Shown: piece after piece, positions 1 to 11,953 of the stretch | Layout: the number at the start of each line of letters is the position of its first letter | Position numbering within the stretch: position 1 is the stretch's first letter | Assembly: GCA_011009095.1 (NCBI GenBank) | Contig: VTPC01004024.1 | Location: forward strand, 34,891-98,890 | Reading direction: 5' to 3' | DNA from: Ignelater luminosus | Taxonomy: Eukaryota > Arthropoda > Insecta > Coleoptera > Elateridae | Length of the DNA stretch: 64,000 bases | Made by a program: the position numbers and the translations under genes | Notes under the pieces: generated by a model | Told to the model about the DNA's origin: nothing | Databases searched by the model: none | What the model saw: only the letters and a program-made list of their open reading frames with translations

Positions 1-2540
1 TATGATAAATCTCTTGTTTATGTGTTAACAAAACTCAGTTTGCATTAATTATTACTAAATCTAGGAGTGAACTATTTTCAATTTTTTAGGATGTAAACTG
101 TTATAGAACTTTTAGTATTTCACCTTTTTGATCTTTTATTATACTGGATAATTAAATAACGTAAATTGTCATTTCTCTTGATTTTTGTAAATTGGATACC
201 TTGATGATGATCTAAGAGAGCAGGCTTCAAACAATTTACTGAAGAACGACACAATAAATGTTTTGTTTAAACAATTGAAGTATCGCTTGCTTTACCTTTG
301 TTAGTGGACTATATTTTACAAGAATAGATACGATAGCCTTGACCTTTAAATACTTCAAGGTTCTCTTTGATATTGATAAGTTAAATGTTAAAACTAGAAA
401 AATAAGTTGTGGTGTTTTATGTACTAATTGTTTGATGCTAATGAATTAAGTAAATAAGGTACATACTTATGTATATAGGCGTTAATTAGTAAAACAGGTA
501 GCATGCAAGATTTTCTTAATATTTCTTAACATCTATTATTAAGTGATGCAAGTTTGTCAATTTAAGAATTATTTGTTTAATTTTATAAAGAATAAATCAA
601 TAGACAATACATGCAAAGTAAAACATTTACATTTAAATAACAGACATTTATTCATTGCTTACACAATTATGTTGTGAAATATCACATGACAGTTGGATAC
701 ACGCCAGGTGAATTATCTGAATTTAATATTGTAAATAGGAACAGGAATAAAATGGCACTAAAGATAAGTTATTGGTTTACAATTAGATTATACAATAGTT
801 GAAACAAAAAGACTCTGCTCCTGATCATTGCAAATTGGATAAACTTCAAACACGAAAAGTAACATCTCAGTTGATTGTTGAATGTTTTAATTTTGGCCTG
901 TGTGGCTTATTACAATATTAAGAAAGTCACCAAAAATTTTTTACCGATCTCGTTCACACGTCGTTTTTATAATAAATTGAATGAATCTTCCACTTTCTAA
1001 CGCCATGTTATTTTCATAAATTATACAAAATTATTGTCATGTTGACCCGTATTTATAAAAGTTCTCTCATTATTAGATAATACTGTAATTTTTGTAACAT
1101 CTTACTGAATTACTTTTTATGTAACACTTGGTAACACGACCACTCTGCGTACTAAAAAAAAAATTGTTTTGATTAAAATTCACAATTAAGAGCTTGTCAA
1201 GGTAAACCCTTAGTATTATTTTAGGATGTAGTGTCACACCTAACCAAACTTGCAATTAATTATTACGGTCAACATAAACTTGTTTATTTCCAGGTAAGTA
1301 TTCGATCAACATAGACCTAAATTAAATCTATTGACACACTCACACTGGTCATGTTTTAACATTTTTAATGTAGGCTTAAGAGAATTTATCATAATTCATT
1401 TTAAAATATTGCTTTAGTAGTGTAATCCACATATAATTTGATTTGAATGATTAGGAAATTAATAAATTTTTTATTAGAAAAGTCGTCAGTAACTTCATGA
1501 ACCTTTTATTAGAATAGTATGTCAATGCCATTTAAAGCGTTATATATTCATCAATATTTACATACCAAATCTTTCGGTTTGTAACAAACAATTTTTTCTT
1601 AATATGAACCTGGATTCTTTAAAATTACTTATTTATCTGCAATTAGATTTACGATTCAAAATAAATAATTATTAAGCGGAAATCGTTAAAATCCATATTT
1701 TGGTTTTAAATATCACTCAATTTATCATGAAGAAATATCAATCACTAAATTTGTAAAACTAAGTTGGCTTGTACATCAATTTCTTGTTTTACATTTCAAA
1801 AAATTATTGCTGGTCTGGATAGTGTAATAATTAAAAGACCCTATAAATAATTTAATCCTTTTAGAACTCAAAATCCATTGCATTCCTAATTCGACAGATT
1901 GTGACATACTATCTGTGGCTCTCTACATGAATCTAGTTTAGAACACCTTTAAATGCCAAAAAGAAACAAAACTCTTAAATCTAATTTTAGTGGTTGTCTA
2001 CTAGCAAATATCACGCAAAGAAAAAATAACCTGAGTTGTACATTCTTTAACCTATACCAATAGTAACTGGGGTGATCTATGGACAAATTGAAGAGATCAA
2101 GTTTGCTCTACTTATTTATCACAAAGAATTAACATCGTCTATTTTATTATTATTACTTAAGTAATTCGATGTAAAATGTGTAAACGAGATTTTCTTAATC
2201 ATCCACCGGAATTCTACAAAATGAAGTGTACTACATACCATACGCTTTTTTAACTCAAAACTCCGAATCTACTTTATTAATTTGCAGTTTTGATAATCAC
2301 AATAAACAGTTTTAAAGAAGATTATGTTTGGCGTTAAAAATTAAAACAAATCAGTCAGATGATTGCTTTAGAAAACAAAATTGTAGTTTCGACCTATGTT
2401 ACATTCTTGAGAAGGCAGCAGCATTATCTGTTACAAAACAGCAACTTTTGACCTAACAACTTTAACTTTTTTGATAAAGCTATCTATTCTGTTTATAAAC
2501 AAATCTTCTTCTAGTGCTAAAATAATTTCTTTCGATAACA
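1..2540. other. Gene-free AT-rich upstream DNA
   Basis: I see no coding exon, RNA gene or clear repeat here. The only open frame near 1073-1255 (minus) is short, lacks family features and uses an AT-rich composition like its surroundings. The last few hundred bases must hold the promoter of the serine protease homologue that starts at 2541, but I do not see a convincing TATA/Inr pair. Confidence 0.6.
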
Positions 2541-3595
2541 ATGCATTTTATTGCGCTCTTAATATTTTTAGTATTAACGAAAGTAAACTATTGTGTTTTA
2601 CAAAGCACAGTTAAGCCTGTAACCACATCTAAACTTTCTGGATACGAAATAAGTTGTGGTTACCAACATTCCGATGATTTCTTCCACACTGTAAACGACA
2701 CTGCTCTATCTGAATTTCCATGGTTTGCCCAAATTAAAGAGATACACAAAGATGATAATGCCAAAACCTATTCATATAAATTTTTTTGTAGTGGTGCTCT
2801 TATTACTGTGAAACATGTACTTACTGCAGCTTCCTGCATAACAGATGATAAACACGTACCGTAAGTATTAGGTACATAAAATTATATACAATCTTTAAAT
2901 ATTTACAGTCACAATATTTAAGAGAAATTGTTCGACTTGGCGAATATAATATTTTGACCAAGACTGATTGTGTTGAAGATTCTCAAGTATACGAATGTAA
3001 CGAAGAAGTAAGAAATTTTGGTATAGATGAAATCATGCCACATCCTGATTATAAAATAATAAATAACATACAAAGAATTAACGATATTGGTTTGATAACA
3101 ATGAATGGAAGTGTTAGTTATTCAGGTACTAAATTCTTGATATTGTAGCAATTTAGTTACATTGTTATTGTTACATTATTTTATACAGATTATATACGAC
3201 CTATATGTTTACGTCTTCCTGATATGCCTAGAATTACTGACGGCGATGAATTAGTTACAATTAGATTTCAACGTAGCCTAACAAATGTTAAACCAAAATT
3301 AACTAGAAAATTTATAGCCCGAGAAGCATGTCAGACTAAGTTTCCAAAATATTTGCCATTTTTCATGCATGAAGGTCACATGTGTGGTACACACTTAAAC
3401 GACACAGAAAGAAATTGCGAACTTAATAATGTTGGTAGTCCAGTAATGGTTAATCGCAGATATAAGAAAAACCCAAGATGGTTCCAAGTAGGTATAATAA
3501 CAGGAACTTGGGAAAATTGTCATTTAAGTCTACCAGATCTTTATACTGATGTAAGCTATTATTTGGAATGGATTGAAAAAAACCTTGAACTATAG
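2541..3595 (+). CDS. Catalytically inactive trypsin-like serine protease homologue (three exons)
   Basis: This is a secreted S1-family fold predicted to lack protease activity. The ATG at 2541 opens a hydrophobic signal peptide (IALLIFLVLTKVNYC). Exon 3 is 3189-3595, joined to exon 2 (ending 3125) by a clean gt/ag intron that gives SDYIRPICLRLPD. The first junction is ambiguous. One option is a weak donor after 2855 with the strong acceptor at 2908, giving 312 residues. The other is the strong GTAAGT donor at 2861 with a weak acceptor at 2922, giving 309. Family landmarks are VLTAASC, VRLGEYN, PHPDY, NDIGLI and a C-terminal YLEWIEKNL helix. The catalytic His is Ser (TAASC), the Asp is kept (NDIGLI), and the GDSGGP motif is degraded to NNVGSP, so the Ser is lost. 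There is no clip domain. Such homologues usually act as cofactors or binding proteins in haemolymph; that role is inferred. Confidence 0.82.
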
Positions 3596-3639
3596 CATAA
3601 ATGCTATCAACAATCATGTAATAATTCAAAGATATTTTT

Positions 3640-3645
3640 AATAAA
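3640..3645 (+). promoter_or_regulatory. Polyadenylation signal AATAAA
   Basis: A canonical AATAAA lies 45 bases after the stop codon of the serine protease homologue, the usual position for a short insect 3' UTR. Confidence 0.6.
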
Positions 3646-5794
3646 TTATTTAATTTGTTCTATTTTTTGTTGAACATACTTTTGATGCAATGGAGCAGAG
3701 ATTCTCCATTTCTTCTATGAGAGGAATCGCCTAAAAGAGACATAAAGGCAGTCTGGGTATAACTACTAATTATTAATTTTTAGAAAATATTCTTGCAATT
3801 CCAGTTAGCTTGCTGTTACGATGCTTATAAATATATTATAATAATTTTAATATTAACCATTTTAGATTCGTTAACAATAAATGATAATAATGTCACAATG
3901 TGACACAGGCACATGACTAAATGAAATAGATTTAATAAAAAAAGAAAGAGATGTAGATGATGGTTTTGGTTTGGACTCCCAAACACCAAGACATTAATCA
4001 AAAATTTCATTCTTAATTTTCCTACAGTTTCAAACTTAAGACCAAGACAAAGTTTAGCATAAATCTTGGCCTTAAAAGTCTTAGCCATGGTTTTGCTTTA
4101 ACTTACTTACGTAACTAAGGCCTGGCGTAAAGTTTGGTAATAATTTTAGTATCGATCCTCACATTGAGATCAATAGTGACATAAGGCTTGTCGTAATATG
4201 AGATCAAAATAAAAACAATTTGCTCTGTGTGCGCTTAGAAAAACCCAAGATTAATTTCAACTTTATATTTATAACCTCCTCTTCTCCAAATTTTTTTAAT
4301 CAGCTCAAAGCTTTGTAACTTATCATCATACTGAAGAGTATAGACCTGTTCGGGTTAACTACTAGTACCTGTACATGAGTAGCCTTTTAGTCCAGTCATA
4401 GTAGACAGGAAAAATAATCCCTTACCTGGAGGTAATTTCCCTGCAGGAAATATTCTGCGTATACATAGTAATACAGTTACAGAGTTATGGAGAAAAAGAA
4501 TTTCAATACAAACCGATTTTAAAGATTTTACTTACAACTTTAACGGTCACAGTTTTTTTCCACTTTACCAAGTTGTATAAAAATCCAGTTTTATCATGAC
4601 TTAAAAATGTCTATTGGCAGATGTATAATCAGAATTGCAATTCTTGCCAATAAAAAAAAGGCTGGTTTTCAAGGTATCTTTCCTGCCCAATAATTCGCTA
4701 GCCGTGGCAGATACGAAAAGAACTACTTTTACTAAAAATATGTCTTTTGAGACAATTTTAACAGTTTCAATTTAAAAAGTAAGCATCCCAAAGATATTTT
4801 ATTAAGAGGACAGCTCAATAACAAATATTTGTAAATCGAACATGTAACAGAGGACAGCTTGGACATTTGCAAAACTTTCTGGTTTTAAACCGGCCAACTT
4901 GGCGCGGTTACTCCGCTATTAAAAAGCATATAAAATACATATAATCAATCAAAACGTCGCGTCGCGTCGCACCTTTGATTAGCCTTTCTGGTATGGTGAG
5001 CAACCTGCACATGTACACTTACACAATATAGTGCTGTTTGTGCAATACCAAAAAGAAGTAACGTTATGTCTCTGACAATGAGTTTGTACACTGTACGTGG
5101 TAAATACTAGAGTACTAACCAGTGTTAGTTCATATTTGAATGTACAGTCCACAGAAGTTTTTTAATTTGAACGTAAGTCTACGGGTGTTTCTAATCTTAG
5201 TGGCAATAGAATCAGAGATAAAGACGATTGTCAGTAGTATTCGCCGTATTTCACTCGATCCATATTAGGTCTGCAAACGTCCAAACAATTATATTTACTA
5301 ACGTGTGATACCGCGAATGTAGTCGAAATGAATCAAATTAATAGACATCTTTTGGAAAGTCTAACTATGTGTTTCAGTATGTTAGCTATTTAGACCATAT
5401 TTACGTAAAGTTCTTTTTTGGATTGTGCCAAAAACTTAACACGTTCGTAGACAGTTTGGAATTTACCATTGTATATGCTGGAACAAAGTAGCATCTGACG
5501 CTCAAGTTTGCACTTGTAAAACATTGTTTGTTTAAATATATATGTATGCAGTGAAGGATACTATCCTAGCAAAAAGTTTAACATCTTCTGAACTGTCCCT
5601 ATATATTGTTTGTCTGTGTTTGTTTAGACGTATAGCCTTGTCCAAGCAAACCAATACTTTAGATAAGCTTTATTATCTTAATGGGCCATTCCTTATGCTT
5701 TAAGTGCTCAAATCTAACCATTAAACGTCCTGAATATTTTTGACTATTGCGGACGAATTAATATTGAATTAAGATGCATGTTCGGGATTGTAGT
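3646..5794. other. Intergenic DNA, no gene recognised
   Basis: No exon or family-bearing frame is visible. An 87-codon minus-strand frame at 3825-4088 begins with a good ATG context but soon becomes a Leu/His/Phe-rich tail with no recognisable domain. I treat it as chance. A short GC-rich patch (cgtcgcgtcgcgtcgc) lies near 4955-4971. Confidence 0.5.
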
Positions 5795-7690
5795 AGCTTT
5801 CTTTTGAGCAAAAAAGAAGATCTATGTATACACTACAAACATTGTTTGGCAAATGTCAATTTTTGAAACTTACCCTCCTAGCCAATTCAACTGCAAAAAA
5901 TTATATTTGAATTCATTTTGTTTAGTTTCGGATAAATATTATACTGTAAATGGGGCATTTCTACCAGTCTTTCTCAGTTGAGTCTGAATAACATATGAGT
6001 CTTCTTCTTTGTAATGGTTGACAGAGTTCAGTTGCTTGTAACTGTCAGTTGTTGTGCCCTTGAAAGATCTTAAACTACAATTAGGTAATGATTCTGAAAG
6101 AAAATGTATCCACTAATAGAAGACGTTGCTTGCATTCTATCAATTGTTTACTTTCTCAAAAGATTATAAAAGAGACATGCATTTACAAAAACTCAAAATT
6201 GCAAGTTGGGGAATAACCTTATAACTGTTACTCAGTACGATCAACTATGAATTACTCCTTTTATAAGTCATGAAGGAGATTTGTCTACCTTTTTCGGTTC
6301 TATGATTACCTTGTAAAATTACATATTATGCAAAAATTGTTGTTTCTAAAAATAAAACAAGATGGCATTCAACATATAGAACTTTGTCAAAACTTTGTTG
6401 CAATCGATTTGGCCAGGAGTTTATATCTGAAGATTCTCCGTTTCGTTGCACTTAAATACACCTTTGAGATTTTAGATGCTTCTTTCTGAGCAAGAAAAGA
6501 AATCAATTTACATACAGTTCAAACGCTGTTTGCAAATATCAATTTTTAAAGCTTGTATTTGAAATTCTTTGTTTTGTTGCATTTAAATACATATTTAGGA
6601 TTTTAGAGCCTTCTTTTTGGGCAAGGAAAGAGATCATGTATTGTATACTACACCCCAAACACTGTCGGGTAAATATCCATTTTTGAAGCTTATATCTAGA
6701 AAGTTTCTGTTGTTTTTTGTTTGCATTTAAATGCATATTTGAGATTTTAGATGTTTTTTCCTGAACGAGAAAAGATCGGCATGTATACATTCTAAACATT
6801 GCATGATAAATATCGATTTTTGAGACTCATATCTGGAATTTTCTGGTTTTTGCATTTAAATGCATGTTTGGAATTTTAGATGCTTCCTTTTGCACTAGAA
6901 GAGATATCTATGTATGCATTCCAAACTTATATCTGAGAATTTTTTGCTTTTTGCATTCAGATGCATATTTGAAATTTTAGATGCTTTGTCTTGAACAAGA
7001 AAAGACATCACTGTATACATTCTAAGCACTGTTTGGCAAAGCTTTGAAGTTTATACCTGGAAATTTTCTACTTCTTTTTCCATTTAGATACATATTCAGA
7101 GTTTTAGATCCTTTCTCTTGAACAAGGAAGAAAATGCATCTTCGTCCAAACGGTGTTTGGTAAATATCAATTCTTAATGCATTTGCATTTGGATTTTCAG
7201 TTTTTTACATTTAGATGGATATTCCGAATTTTAGATGCTTTCTCTTTAACTAGAAAGGAGATCACGTATACTATATTGCAAACACTGTTTGGTAAATATC
7301 AGTTTTTCAAGCATATATCTGAGGACTTTCTGTTTTTTGTTTTTTTATTTAGATGCACATTCAAGATTTTAGATGCTTGCTCTTAAACAAGAAAAGATGC
7401 TCCAAATACTGCTTCAATTTTTGAAACTTATTTCTGGGGACTTTGTTTTTTTGCATTTAGATGCATATTCGGGATTTTAGATTCTTCCTCTTGAACAAGG
7501 AAATAAATATATTTTTATTTCAAACGGTGCAAATATCAGTTTAAAACTTGCATTTGGGAGTTTCAGTTTTTTACATTTAGATGCATATTTAAAATTTTGG
7601 ATTAATCAGATTTTTTACTTTTTGGCAAGATATTACAAACGCTGTTTGGCAAATAATCAATTTTTAAAATTTTCATTTGAGCTTTTCTAC
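5795..7690. repeat. Satellite C: diverged tandem repeat of about 125 bp
   Basis: About eleven diverged units follow one another. The recurring landmarks of a unit, in order, are tttgcatttagatgcatat, ggattttagatgctt, cttgaacaagaaaagag, a run near tatacattccaaac, ctgtttggcaaatatca and atttttgaaacttatatct. The 'ttttagatgctt' landmark recurs near 6471, 6601, 6743, 6880, 6977, 7104, 7230, 7363, 7476 and 7598, which gives the period. The first, partial unit (5795-5872) is separated from the rest by an inserted element (5873-6420). Several units happen to leave short open frames; these are not genes. Confidence 0.85.
5873..6420. mobile_element. 548-bp MITE-like insertion with TTA target duplication inside satellite C
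   Basis: The ends are imperfect terminal inverted repeats: CTCCTAGCCAA on the left and CTCCTGGCCAA (reverse complement) on the right, with weaker similarity continuing for about 30 bases. TTA precedes the element at 5870-5872 and follows it at 6421-6423. Deleting the element plus one TTA rejoins gaaac and ttatatctga into the satellite unit exactly as it reads in other units. A 3-bp TWA duplication fits the PIF/Harbinger superfamily, but there is no coding capacity to confirm this. Confidence 0.72.
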
Positions 7691-10197
7691 ATTCATTAAA
7701 GATCTTTCAAGATTTATTTGAGTTTTCGGAACTAGTGGAAGTGAACACAATTTAGCCAGTGTCTCAGAATAAGCCAAATTTAAAATACGGATTTTAAGGG
7801 TCAGGTTAACTGTGTAAATTATGTTCTCGAGGAAGATGAAATAAAACTGAATCTATCTAAATTTAGGACAATTAGATATATAATGTATCAGGGATATGCT
7901 ATATCAAACAGAGGTTTATTGAGTATAGGATGTTAATCACAATGAGGTTTTTAATAATCCTGAAAATCCATTTGATTTTGTGGATGTACCATGGATGGTA
8001 TTACCATTTCCAATGGATGTAATATATTCCTACTAGGTCATTCAGTAATTTCTGGTTTAAGATCGTTCACTGATAGACAGAAGAGCGAATCAGATAAAAA
8101 ACAAATTGTCTGTTATCTATTTAGATTGGCAAATGTTTATGTTCGTAATAAAAAAATAATAAAATAAGAACAAATATACGAAAAGGGAAAGTTTAAAAAG
8201 AAATAGAAAAGATTTCATTTTCCTTATAAAACTTCTTAATACTACCTACACTATGTTTACTATGCATACTTATAACTGTAAATTCTCTATTTTAATAAAA
8301 TATTGAGCGATACCAATATATAAATGGAACAAAGTGAAACTGTTTCCAAAAAGTGTTTTCAGTTTAAGAAACTTTCCAAAATGACAAGAATATGTTCTGT
8401 AATAACCTAGGGTGTTACTTTTTTATTTTTTTATTCAATGGAATTTTAAAAGTAACGTTGAAAGTAACTTATATGTAATTACCAAAAAATAAAGAAAAAC
8501 AAATTCATTACAATTACTAATACCTTTCTTGTTAGTTACACCGAGAAAAAGGTGTCTAATTCATTGACTATGCATAAAGTCAAAAACATATGGAATTCCA
8601 TGTTACACATAATGTAATACGCAAGCATAATTAAGTAGAGCCCAACTGACTAACATAAGATTGTTTTTATGATTAACTTGTCAGTTGGTATTGTTACTTA
8701 TGTATTATATCCTATTTGAGCAGGATAAACATTGTTTAGAGGAAGAGCTATATCATCATAAACAATAGCAAACTACCTTGAACTTCACCGTAAATAGTCA
8801 GACTTTTTGTTAATTATCACAATGAAATTTCTTGACATTTGCTAAGTCACTGTCCATTCACCTATAAATTAAAAATACATGAAACCGTACCAACTGGTAA
8901 CAAACGTTAGATTATTTATTATTATAATTTATGCAGTAACAATGCGATGTGTGATTTCTTTCGCTTGCATGATCGTACATTATTAATTAAACTTTTACAA
9001 AAACATTATAATAAATTATAAAATAGCAATTACAAATTATTTACAACATTGATATCAACCTCAATAATAAATAACCAGAATAGATATTTAATCTGCCAGT
9101 CTTATTAGAATAACTCTCTGTAGGTGTTACGTATACTGAACTCGAAAATCAAGATTCCCCTTTTAAATCGTTTTGTAACACAAAAGTAGGTAACTGTTGA
9201 TATGAAACGTTTCTCATAAAAATACCTCAAAAATAGAACTTAAATATACAATTTGATTTGGCAAAACTTTAATATTATAACAGAGCAAAGTCAAATTATT
9301 TCGCTAATTCTAATTAAATATTTAAATTACAATGCAAACATGAACTTGACCATTAATTTTTACTGCACTAAACGCTAAATATTTTGAAGGCATGAATGAG
9401 AAACTTAACTTCTCTAGCTTTATTATACATAAAAAAATTATCCGGTCTTGACGAAATTTTTTTTTATAATTAGAGCTTATATAACTAAAAATTATTTCGA
9501 GATAAATCGATTTTTTGCATTTAAAAAGTTGCTCAATACATTCAACCTCAAGTGTACGAAGGTCAGTATGCTAAATTTCGTATAGGAAATAAAACTGAAT
9601 TTAAAATTAATTTTTTATTGTTATCTGTTATACAACCTTGCGATTTTTCAAATACAAAATTTTTACGTTTGTTTAGGTTTTTATATTCTTAACAATTAGA
9701 ATATGATGTGAATGTCCTCTTATTATTTATTAACCTTTTGTTATTTTTAAAACTAATTTAAAATTTTAATAAATTTGATGAGTCATACAATCTTATTTAT
9801 TTATTTATACTAATTTAATGTAAACGTACAAACGATTTCCCCACCAATTAACAATAACAATCGCACAACAAAGCGCTTCTGGTCAGACGAGTTCCAGTCG
9901 TCTTCAGCGATAAGTTTACATCACTTTAAAACGTACGCTGTGGAATTATTACATATACATGGAATTTAAAACATCTCATTCTTTACTCGAGGAAAGAAAT
10001 CGAAGAACTGGTATTGAATATTACCACCTCCATGTAACTTAATCGGGTATGGCCCAACAAGAACAGGACTGAAGTATTGCAATATTCGTAAGGTTTAAAC
10101 GTAACTTTTTCATAAATGTCACCGAATCAGGCAGATGTAGAACGCCTTGCTGAAGAAAGATATATGTAAGTCGTCCTTCGAACAGACCCGGGTTGAG
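7691..10197. other. Intergenic DNA upstream of the cuticle gene
   Basis: AT-rich DNA with no recognisable exon. The last few hundred bases before 10198 should contain the cuticle gene's enhancers. I see only an imperfect inverted repeat around gacgagttccagtcgtc near 9887-9903 and nothing I can assign to a known factor. Confidence 0.5.
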
Positions 10198-10232
10198 TAT
10201 AAAGGCCCGAACTGTAGATTTCGACATCAGTT
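10198..10232 (+). promoter_or_regulatory. Core promoter (TATA box plus initiator) of the cuticle gene
   Basis: TATAAA occupies 10198-10203. An arthropod initiator, TCAGTT, occupies 10227-10232, placing the A+1 at 10229, exactly 31 bases after the first T of the TATA box. This is the canonical spacing. The predicted 5' UTR is 26 bases long. The promoter lies downstream of an in-frame ATG-like codon at 10147, so translation must start at 10255. Confidence 0.8.
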
Positions 10233-10254
10233 AAACTCACAGTCTACGAACATC

Positions 10255-11685
10255 ATGTTTAAACTAGCGGTGCTGTACGCCCTGGTGGCTGTGGCTGCTG
10301 CCAAACCCGGTTATCTTCATTCCGCCCCCATAGTAGCGGAAGAATATGCAGCCCCTATTGCTCACGCTCACTACTCTCTACCTGCACCTGCTCATTTTGC
10401 CGTGGCCGCACCTGCCCCTGTTGCCGTAGCAGCACCCGTAGCTGTAGCAGCCCCTAAAGATGTCAGCTACACTAGAACCGACGTCATCAGCAGAAAAGTA
10501 ACGGCTAGTGCACCTGCAACAACCTACGTCGGGGATGGTGTCGTAGGATACCTCGAAAACGCCGTTCCTCATGCTGTAAAGAACATTCATTACGCTGAAG
10601 AAAACATCGTTAGTGGTCCTCCAGGATCCGGAGGTTCAGCTCAACAACCACCTCAACCAGAAATTAATCTGAGCAGAATTAACATTCAAATTCCAGACCC
10701 CCAGGGTGTACAACTTAGAAGTGGACAACAAGCCGGTCCCGGTCCTCAAAGACAACAACAAGGACCACCTTCAGCACAATTCCGACAAGCTCCACCTCAG
10801 CAGCAACCCCAACCTCAACCTCAACCACAGCCTCAACCACAACCCCAACCCCAACCCCAACCACAACCTCAACCCCAACCACAACCACAGCCTCAACCAC
10901 AACCTCAACCCCAACAACAACCTCAATTCCGTGCACAATTTCAACAGGCAGCTCCGCAATTCAACGCTGAACAACTCCAACAATTTGCTGCCGCCCAAGC
11001 TCAACCACAATTCCGCGCTTCAGCTCCAGCACCTGCCGCACAATTCCGTCATACTCACGTGGAATATCCCACCCCCCGTTTACAAGCTCACGAACTCGCT
11101 GAAGAATTCGATACCATTTCTGTAACTCCAGCATCAATTTCATATCGTCCACCAGCTCCACTCGCTGAAGTCCATCACACCTCTCTTTACGCTGCTCCAG
11201 CTCTAGCCGCTGCCCCCGCTGCAATTAGTTTTGCCGCTCCAGCCGCTCGAATTACACAAGTTCACAAAGCCTACGTTGCTCCAGCTGTAGCTAAAATTGC
11301 CGCCCCAGCAGTTGCATATTCTGCTCCTGAAATTTTCGGTGCTCCAGCTGCTTACGCTGCCCCCGCCGCCATCGCTGCTCCAGCTGCCTACGCTGCTCCA
11401 GCTGCCTACGCTGCTCCCGCCGCCATTGCTGCTCCAGCTGCCTATGCTGCACCCGCTGCTTTTGCTGCTCCAGCTGCCTATGCTGCCCCCGCCGCCTTTG
11501 CTGCTCCAGCTGCCTATGCTGCCCCAGCTGCCTTCGCCGCCCCAGCTGCCTTCGCCGCCCCAGCCATCGCTAAAGTTCATGCTGCTCCTGCTTTAGGTTA
11601 CGCTGCTGCCCCAGCTGTAGCCATTGAAAAATCAGTAGTGTCTTATGAAACTCCCGTTTCTAAAGTTCACTACAAAATCTTTTAG
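10255..11685 (+). CDS. Pro/Gln/Ala-rich structural cuticle protein
   Basis: A 476-residue extracellular structural protein of the exoskeleton. The ATG at 10255 follows the TATA/Inr promoter and opens a signal peptide, MFKLAVLYALVAVAAAKPG, typical of beetle cuticle proteins. An AAPA/AAPV-rich segment follows, then a compact segment around residues 80-120 (SYTRTDVISRKVTASAPA). A (PQ)n run lies at about residues 181-222, and about fifteen AAPAAYAAPAAF-type repeats at 363-440. It ends in VSKVHYKIF. There is no Rebers-Riddiford chitin-binding consensus, so it belongs with the low-complexity cuticle families (similar in style to Tenebrio larval/pupal cuticle proteins), and binding to chitin is not shown. 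Unusually for this class, no intron interrupts the signal peptide, and the coding GC content is far above the surroundings. Confidence 0.88.
   Translation: MFKLAVLYALVAVAAAKPGYLHSAPIVAEEYAAPIAHAHYSLPAPAHFAVAAPAPVAVAAPVAVAAPKDVSYTRTDVISRKVTASAPATTYVGDGVVGYLENAVPHAVKNIHYAEENIVSGPPGSGGSAQQPPQPEINLSRINIQIPDPQGVQLRSGQQAGPGPQRQQQGPPSAQFRQAPPQQQPQPQPQPQPQPQPQPQPQPQPQPQPQPQPQPQPQPQQQPQFRAQFQQAAPQFNAEQLQQFAAAQAQPQFRASAPAPAAQFRHTHVEYPTPRLQAHELAEEFDTISVTPASISYRPPAPLAEVHHTSLYAAPALAAAPAAISFAAPAARITQVHKAYVAPAVAKIAAPAVAYSAPEIFGAPAAYAAPAAIAAPAAYAAPAAYAAPAAIAAPAAYAAPAAFAAPAAYAAPAAFAAPAAYAAPAAFAAPAAFAAPAIAKVHAAPALGYAAAPAVAIEKSVVSYETPVSKVHYKIF
10796..10921 (+). repeat. Coding minisatellite: Pro-Gln dipeptide run
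   Basis: An uninterrupted series of six-base cca-caa/ccc-caa/cct-caa units encodes alternating Pro-Gln, with occasional extra Gln. Only wobble positions vary, so the repeat is selected or homogenised at protein level. The long open frames on other strands here are shadows of this repeat. Confidence 0.8.
11338..11575 (+). repeat. Coding repeats: AAPA(A/I)(Y/F) hexapeptide array
   Basis: About a dozen tandem 18- to 24-base units encode gct-gct-cca-gct-gcc-tay, the Ala-Ala-Pro-Ala-Ala-Tyr/Phe hexapeptides of cuticle proteins. Unit number is likely to vary among individuals. Confidence 0.78.
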
Positions 11686-11947
11686 GAACTTTTTTCAAAT
11701 TTAGTTGAGTGTTGGTTATCAAATGAGGGTAGTATATAAGACTTTGTAAATAGTAACAAAATAATAACAACGACAAAAACGAAAGTTTTTGTAGACGCAC
11801 TGCCAATGAGATATATTTTTATATTGAATGTTAATTAAATGATCTGATTACCACTAATTATAATTACCAATAATGTATTTATTTATTTATATATAATAAG
11901 TTACAGTAAATATAATTGCGTGGTATGTAAAAAAATGAAAGAAGGAA

Positions 11948-11953
11948 AATAAA
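11948..11953 (+). promoter_or_regulatory. Polyadenylation signal AATAAA
   Basis: The first canonical AATAAA downstream of the cuticle stop codon, giving a 3' UTR of about 280 bases. Confidence 0.5.

Noticed and set aside
7153-7386. Phe-rich 77-codon frame
   Set aside because: Lies within satellite C units and repeats with them.
10147-10254. N-terminal extension of the cuticle protein from an upstream start codon
   Set aside because: The TATA box and initiator (10198-10232) lie inside it, so this stretch is not transcribed; a proper signal peptide begins at 10255.
10378-11596. Several long open frames on both strands inside the cuticle gene
   Set aside because: They are shadows of the Pro-Gln and Ala-Pro repeats; their translations are low-complexity with no start context or domain.
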